Source: Aequorivita xiaoshiensis
GTDB lineage: Bacteria; Bacteroidota; Bacteroidia; Flavobacteriales; Flavobacteriaceae
DNA length: 64,000 bases
Direction: 5' to 3'
NCBI RefSeq assembly: GCF_022008395.1
Contig: NZ_JAIRBB010000005.1
Span: 62,001-126,000 of the forward strand
Translations under genes and position numbers: made by a program
The notes under the pieces: model-generated
What the model was told of the DNA's origin: nothing
Seen by the model: only the letters and a program-made list of their open reading frames with translations
Databases searched by the model: none
Shown: positions 51,795 through 60,219 of the stretch, piece after piece
How positions within the stretch are numbered: position 1 is the first letter of the stretch
Layout of the letters: each line of letters opens with the position of its first letter

Positions 51795-52916
51795 ATGAAC
51801 AAAAAAGTATTTAAAAGCGGATTTGTCTTCACCAAGCACACGCCCAAAGAGCTGTCTCCTTTCGAAAAGCTCTTAGATGTATTCCAAGAATTAATAACGC
51901 ATACTTCTGGGGATGTTGATGAAGCTTTAGAGTGGTTAAAGCAATTGGATGACGAATATAAACTAACTACCGATGACTACACCCTGAATGATTTTGTGGA
52001 GGATCTTAAAAAGAAAGGTTATTTACGCGAAGAAATTAAAGTGGATGGGAAAGGAGGTTTAGCAATTACCGATAAAACTGAAAGAGCGCTTCGAAAGAGA
52101 GCTTTAGAGCAAATCTTTGGAAAACTGCGAAAAAGTGGCGCTGGAAACCACCGCACCAAACAAACAGGGAGAGGAGATGAGCAAGCAGGAGAATTTCGCT
52201 CCTATCGATTTGGAGACTCATTAGAACAGATTTCAATGACCGAGAGCTTTAAAAATGCTCAGATTAATCACGGTTTGGGTGAATTTACACTGTCTGAAAA
52301 CGATTTGGTTGTTGAAGAAACGATGTACAAAACCCAAATGAGTACTGTATTAATGATAGACATAAGTCATAGTATGATTCTTTACGGAGAAGATAGAATC
52401 ACCCCCGCTAAAAAAGTGGCAATGGCTTTATCCGAATTTATAACAACCCGTTACCCAAAAGATACTTTGGATATTTTAGTATTCGGAAATGATGCTTGGC
52501 CAATTCAAATTAAAGATTTGCCTTATTTAAATGTAGGTCCTTACCATACAAATACAGTTGCTGGATTGCAATTGGCAATGGATTTGTTGCGAAGAAAAAG
52601 AAATACTAATAAACAGATATTTATGATAACTGACGGAAAACCAAGCTGTGTACGACTTCCCGATGGGCGTTATTACAAAAATAGCAATGGTTTAGATAGG
52701 TATATCGTTAATAAATGTTACGCAATGGCATCTCAGGCTAGGAAACTTCACATTCCAATAACAACCTTTATGATTGCTGAGGATCCCTATTTAATGCAGT
52801 TTATTGAACATTTTACAGCAGCAAACCAAGGGAAGGCATTTTACACAGGATTGAAAGGATTAGGAGAAATGATTTTTAGTGATTATGAATCTAATAGAAG
52901 AAAAAGAATAAGATAA
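51795..52916 (+). CDS. VWA domain-containing protein
   Basis: A 373-aa protein with a C-terminal von Willebrand factor A domain (~175-365). The MIDAS metal-binding residues are intact: DISHSM (D-x-S-x-S), a Thr in HTNTVAGLQLAMDLL, and the Asp of MITDGKPSC. The N-terminal ~165 residues are helical and contain a Gly/Arg-rich charged stretch (RKSGAGNHRTKQTGRGDEQ). A AAA+ partner gene begins 67 bp downstream. VWA/AAA+ pairs (MoxR, CoxE, Mg-chelatase style) act as metal-dependent or folding chaperones for a client, which is unknown here. Confidence 0.9.
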   Translation: MNKKVFKSGFVFTKHTPKELSPFEKLLDVFQELITHTSGDVDEALEWLKQLDDEYKLTTDDYTLNDFVEDLKKKGYLREEIKVDGKGGLAITDKTERALRKRALEQIFGKLRKSGAGNHRTKQTGRGDEQAGEFRSYRFGDSLEQISMTESFKNAQINHGLGEFTLSENDLVVEETMYKTQMSTVLMIDISHSMILYGEDRITPAKKVAMALSEFITTRYPKDTLDILVFGNDAWPIQIKDLPYLNVGPYHTNTVAGLQLAMDLLRRKRNTNKQIFMITDGKPSCVRLPDGRYYKNSNGLDRYIVNKCYAMASQARKLHIPITTFMIAEDPYLMQFIEHFTAANQGKAFYTGLKGLGEMIFSDYESNRRKRIR

Positions 52917-52983
52917 AAAGGCTATTTCCAAGAAGTAGAATTGAAAGCACCTAGTTGGTTTAAAAATTTAAGAAAGAACAGAT

Positions 52984-54453
52984 ATGAATATAGATATTAC
53001 TAAAATAAAGACATTAGGCGACCTTCAAAAGTCAGGTTATGAATCAAAATCTGTAAAGGAAGAATTACGCAGAAACCTTCTTCAAAAAATTATGAAGAAA
53101 GAAAGTCCGTTTGTGGGAATTCACGGATATGAATTGACAGTAATTCCAGCATTGGAACGAGCTATACTGTCTAAACACAATATTAATCTTCTTGGATTAC
53201 GCGGACAAGCGAAAACGCGGTTAGCGCGACAAATGGTTGGGCTATTAGACGAGTATATACCTATTGTGGAAGGTAGCGAAGTAAATGACGATCCTTATAG
53301 CCCAATATCTCGATATGCTAAAAATTTAATTGAAGAAGAAGGGGATAATACTCCTATAAATTGGTTGCATCGAGATAAACGTTTTTTTGAAAAACTTGCC
53401 ACACCTGATGTTACTGTAGCTGATATTATTGGCGATGTGGATCCTATTAAAGCGGCTAATTTAAAACTAAACTATGCCGATGATCGAGTAATTCATTTTG
53501 GAATGATCCCGCGAAGTAATCGATGCATTTTTGTTATTAATGAATTGCCAGATTTGCAACCGCGAATTCAAGTAGCATTATTTAATATTCTTCAAGAAGG
53601 AGATGTTCAAATTAGAGGTTTTGCCTTGCGATTACCATTAGATATACAATTTGTATTTACGGCAAATCCAGAAGATTATACCAACCGTGGAAGTATTGTT
53701 ACACCATTAAAAGATAGAATTGGTTCCCAAATTCTCACACATTATCCAGAAAGTATAAGAACAGCTCGTGCAATTACTGAACAAGAGACCGATCAAGCTA
53801 CTAAAGAAAAGTCTAATGTTTATGTTCCCGATCTAGCCAAGGATATTTTAGAACAAATAAGCTTTGAAGCACGAGAGAATAATTATATAGATGTAAAAAG
53901 TGGTGTAAGTGCAAGATTGAGTATTACTGCCTTCGAAAACTTATTGAGCACTGCCGAAAGAAGAGCATTACATAACGGAATGCAAAAGACTTCTATAAGG
54001 TTGGGTGACTTTATAGGAGTTATCCCTGCAATTACAGGTAAGATTGAATTGGTGTATGAAGGAGAACAGGAAGGAGTAAATCAAGTTGCGCAGCAGTTAA
54101 TAGTTGATGCAGTTGACACAACTTTTAAAGAGCGTTTTCCAAAAATTGAAAAGCTCACCAAAGAAGGAGATGACGATCCGTATTCTAAAATTGTTTCTTG
54201 GTTTTTTGAAGAAAGTGATTTTGAACTATTGGACTCTTACTCCGATGAAGAATACAGAATGGAACTTGATAGGATAACTCCTTTACAGGATTTAATAGAT
54301 AAACATCAGCCTGATACTTTAAAAGAGGATATTTATTTTTTAAAAGAAGTAATACTATGGGGGCTGGCAGCCAATAACAAGTTAAGTAAATTTAGTATTG
54401 GCAACGGACTTCATTTTAAAGATGTTTATGGTGGTTATATAAGTGGGCTATAG
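52984..54453 (+). CDS. AAA+ ATPase of the magnesium-chelatase/MoxR type
   Basis: A 489-aa AAA+ protein. Walker A is GLRGQAKTRLAR (near residues 71-82). The Walker B position reads CIFVINELPDLQP, so the usual D-E is N-E. The sensor-1 region is FTANPEDYTNRGSIVTPLKDRIGSQI, and QVALFNILQEGDVQIRG is the typical Mg-chelatase/MoxR insert helix. A ~200-residue C-terminal helical domain follows. Paired with the upstream VWA gene. ATP hydrolysis is plausible but should be tested given the Walker B change. Length exceeds MoxR (~330 aa) but fits ChlI-like relatives in Bacteroidota. Confidence 0.9.
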   Translation: MNIDITKIKTLGDLQKSGYESKSVKEELRRNLLQKIMKKESPFVGIHGYELTVIPALERAILSKHNINLLGLRGQAKTRLARQMVGLLDEYIPIVEGSEVNDDPYSPISRYAKNLIEEEGDNTPINWLHRDKRFFEKLATPDVTVADIIGDVDPIKAANLKLNYADDRVIHFGMIPRSNRCIFVINELPDLQPRIQVALFNILQEGDVQIRGFALRLPLDIQFVFTANPEDYTNRGSIVTPLKDRIGSQILTHYPESIRTARAITEQETDQATKEKSNVYVPDLAKDILEQISFEARENNYIDVKSGVSARLSITAFENLLSTAERRALHNGMQKTSIRLGDFIGVIPAITGKIELVYEGEQEGVNQVAQQLIVDAVDTTFKERFPKIEKLTKEGDDDPYSKIVSWFFEESDFELLDSYSDEEYRMELDRITPLQDLIDKHQPDTLKEDIYFLKEVILWGLAANNKLSKFSIGNGLHFKDVYGGYISGL

Positions 54454-54466
54454 CTTATAATTAAAC

Positions 54467-54492
54467 AAGGCTGTCAAAATTTTGACAGCCTT
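54467..54492. terminator. terminator between the AAA+ and LysM genes
   Basis: AAGGCTGTCAAAA (54467-54479) and TTTTGACAGCCTT (54480-54492) form a perfect 26-bp palindrome between convergent genes. Confidence 0.85.
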
Positions 54493-54524
54493 ATTAAATC
54501 AGTATTTATAAATTCTTATAGGTA

Positions 54525-54902
54525 TTACAAGTTTGGAATTACTAGCTCATCGCCTGGATGAATAAGGTCTGCAGACTTTAACTTACCTTTATTCGCTTCG
54601 TAAATAGCGTTGTACTTGTTTGCATCACCATAATATTTCTTAGCAATCTTACTTAAAGATTCGCCACTTTGCACAGTGTGATGTGCAAAAACAGAACTAT
54701 CCGCAACCTTAATGTCAGCCATAATATCTGTAGGGTTTTCACCACCAATTCGCTTAATTTCATCCCAAATTAAGTTTTTGTCGTATTGAGTCTTTGCAGT
54801 ACCCCAAACTTTTAGTTGACCATTTTCCTCTTTTACATCACCCTCTTGGATGTTAAGTTTTTCTCCTAAATCCAGAACACTCTGGTATTTCGACTTAATC
54901 AT
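54525..54902 (-). CDS. BON-like and LysM domain protein
   Basis: A 125-aa protein with no signal peptide. The N-terminal ~60 residues (VLDLGEKLNIQEGDVKEENGQLKVWGTAKTQYDKNLIWDEIK) look like a BON-type alpha/beta fold. Residues ~74-125 form a LysM domain (HHTVQSGESLSKIAKKYYGDANKYNAIYEANK, PGDELVIP) that binds peptidoglycan or related glycans. The architecture matches E. coli Kbp/YgaU, a potassium-binding LysM protein, although it is slightly shorter (149 aa in E. coli). Cytoplasmic or periplasmic location is unsettled. Confidence 0.88.
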   Translation of the reverse strand: MIKSKYQSVLDLGEKLNIQEGDVKEENGQLKVWGTAKTQYDKNLIWDEIKRIGGENPTDIMADIKVADSSVFAHHTVQSGESLSKIAKKYYGDANKYNAIYEANKGKLKSADLIHPGDELVIPNL

Positions 54903-55061
54903 TTTTTATAGTTTTAGTGTTAATTTCTATAAAGATACAATTTTACCCAAAATTAAATTTAACGTTTAGAAAAATTTAAGACAAAAATGTAACTATTTCA
55001 TTATCAGCTAAATTTAACTAAATGTTAATGATAATTGGTAAAAACTTCACAGTTTGAACGA

Positions 55062-55069
55062 TACCTTTG
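55062..55069 (+). promoter_or_regulatory. -7 promoter element of the fasciclin-domain gene
   Basis: TACCTTTG matches TAnnTTTG. It lies 25 bp before the ATG at 55094, so that ATG (not the in-frame one at 55067) is the start. Confidence 0.6.
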
Positions 55070-55093
55070 ATACAAACTAAAAAACACACTATT

Positions 55094-55726
55094 ATGAAGT
55101 TTAAACAAATTGTACTATCAATTGCAGCCGTAGGAATATTATTGGTTGGTTGTAATGATTCGAAAAAGAAAGAAGCCGAAGCTCAAGCTCAGGCGGAAGA
55201 ATTGAGAATGGAACGTGAAGCCGACTCAATATTGAAGTTAGAAGATGAGAAAATGGCTAGAATGGAAGATATGGAAGCAAATTCTATTTCGGCTAGAGCA
55301 ATGGGTAACGACAATTTATCCACTTTAGTTAGTGCTCTTCAAACTGCCGATTTAACCGATACCTTTAAAAGTAAAGGCGAATACACAGTATTTGCACCTA
55401 CCAATGATGCATTTGATAAAGTTTCTAAAGCAACTTTAGATAATTTGATGAAACCAGAAAACAAAGAAAAACTGCAAAGTTTGCTTAAGTATCACGTGCT
55501 TCAAGGTAAATTGCCTTCAGTGGATGTTTTAGCAAAAATTAATAATGCTAATAACAAATTGGATGTTACTACCTTAAATGGAGAGATTCTTACTTTATCG
55601 GAAAAGAATGGTAAAGTGATTATTAAAGATGCTAAGGGAAATGTTGCAACTGTTACCAATGTAGATATCGATGCCTCCAATGGAGTAATTCATACCTTAG
55701 ATAAAGTTTTGATGCCAAAAATGTAA
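55094..55726 (+). CDS. fasciclin (FAS1) domain lipoprotein
   Basis: A 210-aa lipoprotein. The start ATG at 55094 follows a clear -7 element. Lipobox L-V-G-C (Cys at residue 20), then NDSKKK and a ~35-residue charged, probably coiled-coil stretch rich in Glu, Ala and Met. The FAS1 domain occupies ~75-210: LSTLVSALQTADLTDTFKSKGEYTVFAPTNDAFDKVSKATLDNLM, the H-box YHVLQGKL, and ASNGVIHTLDKVLMPK. FAS1 proteins mediate adhesion. It is monocistronic with a terminator after it. Confidence 0.92.
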   Translation: MKFKQIVLSIAAVGILLVGCNDSKKKEAEAQAQAEELRMEREADSILKLEDEKMARMEDMEANSISARAMGNDNLSTLVSALQTADLTDTFKSKGEYTVFAPTNDAFDKVSKATLDNLMKPENKEKLQSLLKYHVLQGKLPSVDVLAKINNANNKLDVTTLNGEILTLSEKNGKVIIKDAKGNVATVTNVDIDASNGVIHTLDKVLMPKM

Positions 55727-55748
55727 ATCATCTTATTTCCTATTATTA

Positions 55749-55774
55749 AAAACCTCTGAAAAGAGGTTTTTTTT
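55749..55774. terminator. terminator between the FAS1 and ABC genes
   Basis: AAAACCTCT (55749-55757) and AGAGGTTTT (55762-55770) with a 4-nt loop, then more T residues. Confidence 0.85.
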
Positions 55775-55790
55775 ATGTCTATTCTTTTCC

Positions 55791-56444
55791 TTAATAAGCC
55801 CAAGCATATAAGTCGTCCTTAGAATTTATGGAGTGTAAAATACTATCTTTTATGATCATGTTTTTAGAAGTAATAGCTAATACATCTTCATAATAATGGT
55901 CAGTAATTATTATACCCTTAGTAGAACTAATATTTTGAAGGAGATCTTGAATTTCTATTTTATATAATGGCTCAATCATTGAAAAAGGTTCATCAAGCAT
56001 TATAAAAGGATGATCTAAATTACTTACTAGCAATACTTCTAAATACCTAATCTGACCCTGGGAGAGTGTTCCAATATTTTGAGCAGCAATTTTTGCTATT
56101 AATGGATTGTAAAATATAACATCTTGCTTTTCCTCTTCAAAAAAATAGATTGGGATTATATCACGTACTTTTAAATTCTTAGGTAAAAATGAGTGTTGAG
56201 GTAAATATGCAATCCTTTTTTCTGATATATTTTTTGATGGATAAAACTTTTTATCGTCAATTGTAATTTCGACAAAACCTTTTTTTAAGGTTCCAAAAAT
56301 CATTTTTAATAAGGTAGACTTGCCACACCCATTACGACCGAATATACCTAAGATTTCACCGGTCTCTAATGAGAAAGAAATTTCATTTAAAACTTCTTTA
56401 TTACCAAAACTAATAGATGCTTTATGTAATTTGAAGATCGCCAA
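55791..56444 (-). CDS. ABC transporter ATP-binding protein
   Basis: A 217-aa ABC ATPase. Walker A is GIFGRNGCGKSTLLKMIFG (near residues 34-52), the Q-loop is AYLPQHSFLPK, the signature is TLSQGQIRYLE (LSQGQ instead of LSGGQ), Walker B is HPFIMLDEPFSMIEP, and the H-loop is IIITDHYYEDV. All catalytic elements look competent. It shares 23 bp with the upstream 102-aa membrane gene, so the two form one transcript and likely one exporter. Strong A+T bias in codon use compared with neighbours. Substrate unknown. Confidence 0.92.
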   Translation of the reverse strand: MAIFKLHKASISFGNKEVLNEISFSLETGEILGIFGRNGCGKSTLLKMIFGTLKKGFVEITIDDKKFYPSKNISEKRIAYLPQHSFLPKNLKVRDIIPIYFFEEEKQDVIFYNPLIAKIAAQNIGTLSQGQIRYLEVLLVSNLDHPFIMLDEPFSMIEPLYKIEIQDLLQNISSTKGIIITDHYYEDVLAITSKNMIIKDSILHSINSKDDLYAWAY

Positions 56445-56730
56445 AAAGGAAAAATATTATAAAAATGAAAAAAGAAAATATAGGAATACCAAGAAATAAA
56501 TTTATAATAAATGAGGTTTGAAATAATTTCAATTTACTTATTCCTAAGTTAAAGTAGAAATAATAGTTTTTATTATAGAAAACATTGAATCCTAAAAAAC
56601 CTATAAGCAAGCCAACAGTAGTAAATATTAAAAACCCGCAAACTATCCCAACAAAGAGAAGACTTAATATGGAAAATGCCGCTATAAACGGAAATATACT
56701 TTTATAAAATTGCCAATAGGCTCGATACAT
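56422..56730 (-). CDS. small hydrophobic membrane partner of the ABC ATPase
   Basis: A 102-aa hydrophobic protein with about three membrane helices (~14-30, ~32-50, ~74-98). The Phe/Ile/Leu-rich sequence and the short Lys-bearing loop KNYYFYFNLGISKLKLFQ are the only landmarks, and I recognise no permease family. Its last codons overlap the ABC ATPase gene. Classical ABC permeases have five or six helices per subunit, so this may be a short self-associating permease, or the second half of a split one. An inverted-repeat element lies directly upstream. Confidence 0.75.
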   Translation of the reverse strand: MYRAYWQFYKSIFPFIAAFSILSLLFVGIVCGFLIFTTVGLLIGFLGFNVFYNKNYYFYFNLGISKLKLFQTSFIINLFLGIPIFSFFIFIIFFLFGDLQIT

Positions 56731-56743
56731 ATAAAATTATTAA

Positions 56744-56878
56744 AAGGAGGCTATCCAAAATGCAACTCTCGCTATTGGTTCGAGCGCATTCGAGAACTTT
56801 AAACTGTTGACTTCCTATTCGGTCTCTATTGGGTTGGGTCTGATACCCCATTTATTTTACCTTATAGATAGCCTCCTT
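56744..56878. repeat. flavobacterial inverted-repeat (MITE-like) element, copy 2
   Basis: Perfect 12-bp outer arms AAGGAGGCTATC (56744-56755) and GATAGCCTCCTT (56867-56878) enclose ~111 bp with a central GC-rich stretch (GGTTCGAGCGCATTCGAGAAC, near 56778-56798). No ORF inside. The left arm is similar to that of the element at 19984-20125. It fills the whole spacer between the ABC module and the amidohydrolase gene. Confidence 0.7.
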
Positions 56879-56884
56879 AGTTCT

Positions 56885-59800
56885 TTAATGACAAGTACAA
56901 CCGCCATCCATAAAACCTTGGGTTTTTTGATGCCAAGGGAATGCTTGATTGTAACCATCTAACTCCCAGAAAAAAGGTAGGCGTTCTTTAGGATTGTTAC
57001 CTATTTCATTCATAGTTTCAGTATCGTACAATCTGCCATTTATCATAACCATATTTATAGATAAGGTGTTTTCGATAGCTTCTAATGGATTTTTATCCAT
57101 CACAATCAAATCTGCTAGTTTACCAACCTTTAATGAGCCTATATCTTTACCTGCACCAATATATTCAGCAGAGTTAATAGTAGCGGCTTTTAAAGTTTCA
57201 AGATTGCTAAGTCCACCTTGATTAATCATCCAGGTTTCCCAGTGTGCTCCAAGACCTTGTAATTGACCGTGAGCCCCCATATTTACTTTTACGCCTGCTT
57301 CACTTAAATCTTTAACGGTTTCAGAAACTAGAATGTGCCCGTTTTGGTACTCTTCCTGTGGAACTTTAATTCTATGACGAGAACGACTGTCTATAACGCC
57401 ACGCGGAGTAAAGTTGAGTAGTTTTTCATTTTCCCAAACATTGTCTCTTTCATAAAAATACATTTCTCCATTCATCCCACCATAGTTTACAATAAGAGTA
57501 GGAGTGTAGCCAGTATTGCTTCTGCTCCATACTTCTCTAATATCTTTATAAATTGGTGCAATAGGAATGTTGTGTTCTATTCCCGTGTGTCCGTCAATAA
57601 CTTGAGTTATGTTATGATAAAAGGTTGAACCTCCTTCAGGCACCACGTTAATCCCCATTTCACGCGCTGCTTGTAAAACTTGCTGACGTTGATCGCGACG
57701 CGGTTGATTATAACTCTTTACACTTTTAGCACCAAAGGCTTTTGTGCGGCGAATACTGCTTCTAGCATCTTCTAAATTATTTATCACCGCCTTAAAGTCG
57801 CCATCGCCACCGTATAAAATAAAACCAGTAGAATATAATCTCGGTCCTACCAATTGGCCGCTCTTTTGAAGTTCAGATAGTGTAAATACCGTTTCTGTAT
57901 TCGCCGAAGGGTCATGTGCTGTAGTTACACCAAAGGCTAAATTGGCCATAAACGACCATTTTTGTTGCGTAGGCAATCCATATCGGAAAGCACCAACGTG
58001 AGCGTGTGCATCTACCATTCCTGGCATAATGGTTTTTCCTTCAGCAGCATAAATCTTTGTACCTGATGGAATAGAAACTTTATCTGCAGCTCCTACAGCT
58101 TCAATTTTATTACCATTAATTAATATAGTTCCGTTTTCAATTACCTTATCGCCCTCCATAGTAATAATTCTCGCATTTGTGAATGCAATGCGACCATTTG
58201 GAATATCTACAGGAGCTTCTAAATTAATTTTAGTTCCCGTGAGCGTTACTTCTGGTATTTCATCTGGTGAACCTGGCAAAAAGGTGAATCTGTTTTTTAA
58301 TTCATTACTAAAATATTCATCTCCCAGTGTCCACATTACATTCTTGCTGTTTGCCGACCAATGAATGTTTATACCCGCATCTTTTGCAAGTTGTGAAACA
58401 GGTAATGCTTTTGTTTTGTCATCTAAGTCGATTGTTTGTCCGTTAAGCACTAAAGGCGCAACATATAACTTATGAAGATTTGTAAAAGCAACCCATTTAT
58501 TGTCTGGGCTTGGAACTAATCTGTTTGCATATTTTGAGGTAATATGCGTTTTTTCTTCGTTTCCATTCAGGTTTACGCTAATTAGTTTCTTCTCTATGCT
58601 CCCAAAGTATGTGCCGCCCGTTTGTAAGAAAATACGTTTTCCATCTACGCTAAACACTGGGTAATCACCTTTGTCGGTAACAAAAGTTTCATTACCTCCA
58701 TTAGCATTCATTATATAAATCCCTTCTTTCTTTGTGTGAGTAAAACCTTGATCGGTATTTCCACTTTCTTTTTTAAAAATAATTTGTGTTCCGTTGGAAG
58801 AGAAAGAAGGCATTCGGTAAATTCCTTTGTTTGAAGTAAGTTTTACAGGGGTCCCGCCGTTTACAGAAACCTTGTAAATAGCTCCTTTATCAACGTCGTT
58901 CCAGGTAACGTAAATTATTTCAGTGCCATTAGGAGAGAAGGTAGGTTCGAATTCAAAATTGGTACTATTTGTTAAACGTTGAGGTTTTCCATTAGGTAAT
59001 TCTTTTTTGTATAAATGTCCTAAAGCACTAAAAACAATATGTTTTCCATCCGGTGAAGTAACCGTATGACGGATCATTTTTGGGGTGAATTTTTCGTTTT
59101 CAATGCTATTGTCAAAATGAACAGTTTCGGCTAAATCTATTTTTACATTAGCTGTAAAAGGGATATTAGTAACCTCTAATGAATTAACATCAATCTTATT
59201 AATTTTTCCACCACTCCAAAAGATGATTTCGTTATTATTTGGCATCCAATTAAAGTTTGGATAGACTCCAAAAATTGCCCAAGCTTCTTGCTGATCTTTA
59301 TTCAGCTTATCGTAGATAGGGAATTCTTCTCCGGTTTCTAAGTTGTGGATAAATAAAACACTTTTAGTACGTACTCTTTTTACGAAAGCTAATTTCTTAC
59401 CATCGGGAGAAACTGTTGGTCTTGCGGCTCCCCCAGGTCCACCAGTGATAGTTTCGGTTTCTCCTGTTTCAAACTCGTAGCGTTTTATAACATATATCTG
59501 ACTGTTTGGATCTTTGTTATATTGAAAATATCCGCCAGGGTACACATCCTCACTGTAGTACAAATACTTTCCGTCTGAAGATACGAAGGGTTCGTTTACG
59601 TCTTGTTGGTCATTTTTTCTTTTGGTAAGTTGAATGCCAGAGCCTCCTGTTTTGTGGTATTGCCACATCTCTCCAGCTCCTAAACTTCTTCCTGATGTAA
59701 AGTGTTTTCTAGCAATTAAATAATTTCCATCTGCACTCCAAACGGCATTGTTAAGTAGTCTAAAATTTTCTTTAGTAATTTGTTTAGCCTCGCTGCCATC

Positions 59801-60175
59801 AACATTCATTACCCAAATATTATCACCACCACCAGCATCGCTGGTAAATGAAATTTTTGTCCCATCTGGACTGAATCTCGGCTGAATTTCAAAAGGAATT
59901 CCAGTTCTAATAGCTTTTGCTGTACCTCCAGTTATTGGCAGCGTATAAATATCGCCCACCATATCAAAAACTATAGTTTGCCCGTCGGGGCTAACATCAA
60001 TATTCATCCAAGTTCCTTCATCGGTAGTAAAGGAATGTGTTTTGTAGTTAAAATCTTTACCGGGATTTGCAACTTCCCATTTTGCTTCGGATTTTTCACT
60101 GTCTTTTTTCTTTTTCTTCTGTGCCGTAAGCGTTAGTGAAAATGTAAAAATTAGGAGTGTTGAAAGTAGTTTCAT
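56885..60175 (-). CDS. secreted PD40 beta-propeller / amidohydrolase fusion protein
   Basis: A ~1096-aa exported protein. Signal peptide (MKLLSTLLIFTFSLTLTAQ from the ATG at 60175), then Lys/Ser-rich linker. Residues ~40-600 carry repeated PD40/TolB-like blades (SPDGQTIVF, SPDGTKISF, SPDGKKLAF, SPNGTEIIYV, SVDGKRIF). Residues ~650-1085 form an amidohydrolase domain with MVDAHAHVG (metal-binding H-x-H), a Lys/His segment, HNIPIAPIY and a terminal NMGAHGQL. The C terminus is Cys-Thr-Cys-His. Such fusions are attributed to peptide or amide hydrolysis; the substrate is unknown. The inverted-repeat element lies downstream. Confidence 0.9.
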   Translation of the reverse strand: MKLLSTLLIFTFSLTLTAQKKKKKDSEKSEAKWEVANPGKDFNYKTHSFTTDEGTWMNIDVSPDGQTIVFDMVGDIYTLPITGGTAKAIRTGIPFEIQPRFSPDGTKISFTSDAGGGDNIWVMNVDGSEAKQITKENFRLLNNAVWSADGNYLIARKHFTSGRSLGAGEMWQYHKTGGSGIQLTKRKNDQQDVNEPFVSSDGKYLYYSEDVYPGGYFQYNKDPNSQIYVIKRYEFETGETETITGGPGGAARPTVSPDGKKLAFVKRVRTKSVLFIHNLETGEEFPIYDKLNKDQQEAWAIFGVYPNFNWMPNNNEIIFWSGGKINKIDVNSLEVTNIPFTANVKIDLAETVHFDNSIENEKFTPKMIRHTVTSPDGKHIVFSALGHLYKKELPNGKPQRLTNSTNFEFEPTFSPNGTEIIYVTWNDVDKGAIYKVSVNGGTPVKLTSNKGIYRMPSFSSNGTQIIFKKESGNTDQGFTHTKKEGIYIMNANGGNETFVTDKGDYPVFSVDGKRIFLQTGGTYFGSIEKKLISVNLNGNEEKTHITSKYANRLVPSPDNKWVAFTNLHKLYVAPLVLNGQTIDLDDKTKALPVSQLAKDAGINIHWSANSKNVMWTLGDEYFSNELKNRFTFLPGSPDEIPEVTLTGTKINLEAPVDIPNGRIAFTNARIITMEGDKVIENGTILINGNKIEAVGAADKVSIPSGTKIYAAEGKTIMPGMVDAHAHVGAFRYGLPTQQKWSFMANLAFGVTTAHDPSANTETVFTLSELQKSGQLVGPRLYSTGFILYGGDGDFKAVINNLEDARSSIRRTKAFGAKSVKSYNQPRRDQRQQVLQAAREMGINVVPEGGSTFYHNITQVIDGHTGIEHNIPIAPIYKDIREVWSRSNTGYTPTLIVNYGGMNGEMYFYERDNVWENEKLLNFTPRGVIDSRSRHRIKVPQEEYQNGHILVSETVKDLSEAGVKVNMGAHGQLQGLGAHWETWMINQGGLSNLETLKAATINSAEYIGAGKDIGSLKVGKLADLIVMDKNPLEAIENTLSINMVMINGRLYDTETMNEIGNNPKERLPFFWELDGYNQAFPWHQKTQGFMDGGCTCH

Positions 60176-60219
60176 ATTCAATGTTTATAAATTTCGGTGT
60201 AATTTTAAATGGGTGTATG

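Noticed and set aside
55791-56444. LolD or other named ABC exporter
   Set aside because: The membrane partner is a 102-aa three-helix protein unlike LolC/E or FtsX, and no accessory protein follows, so no name is justified.
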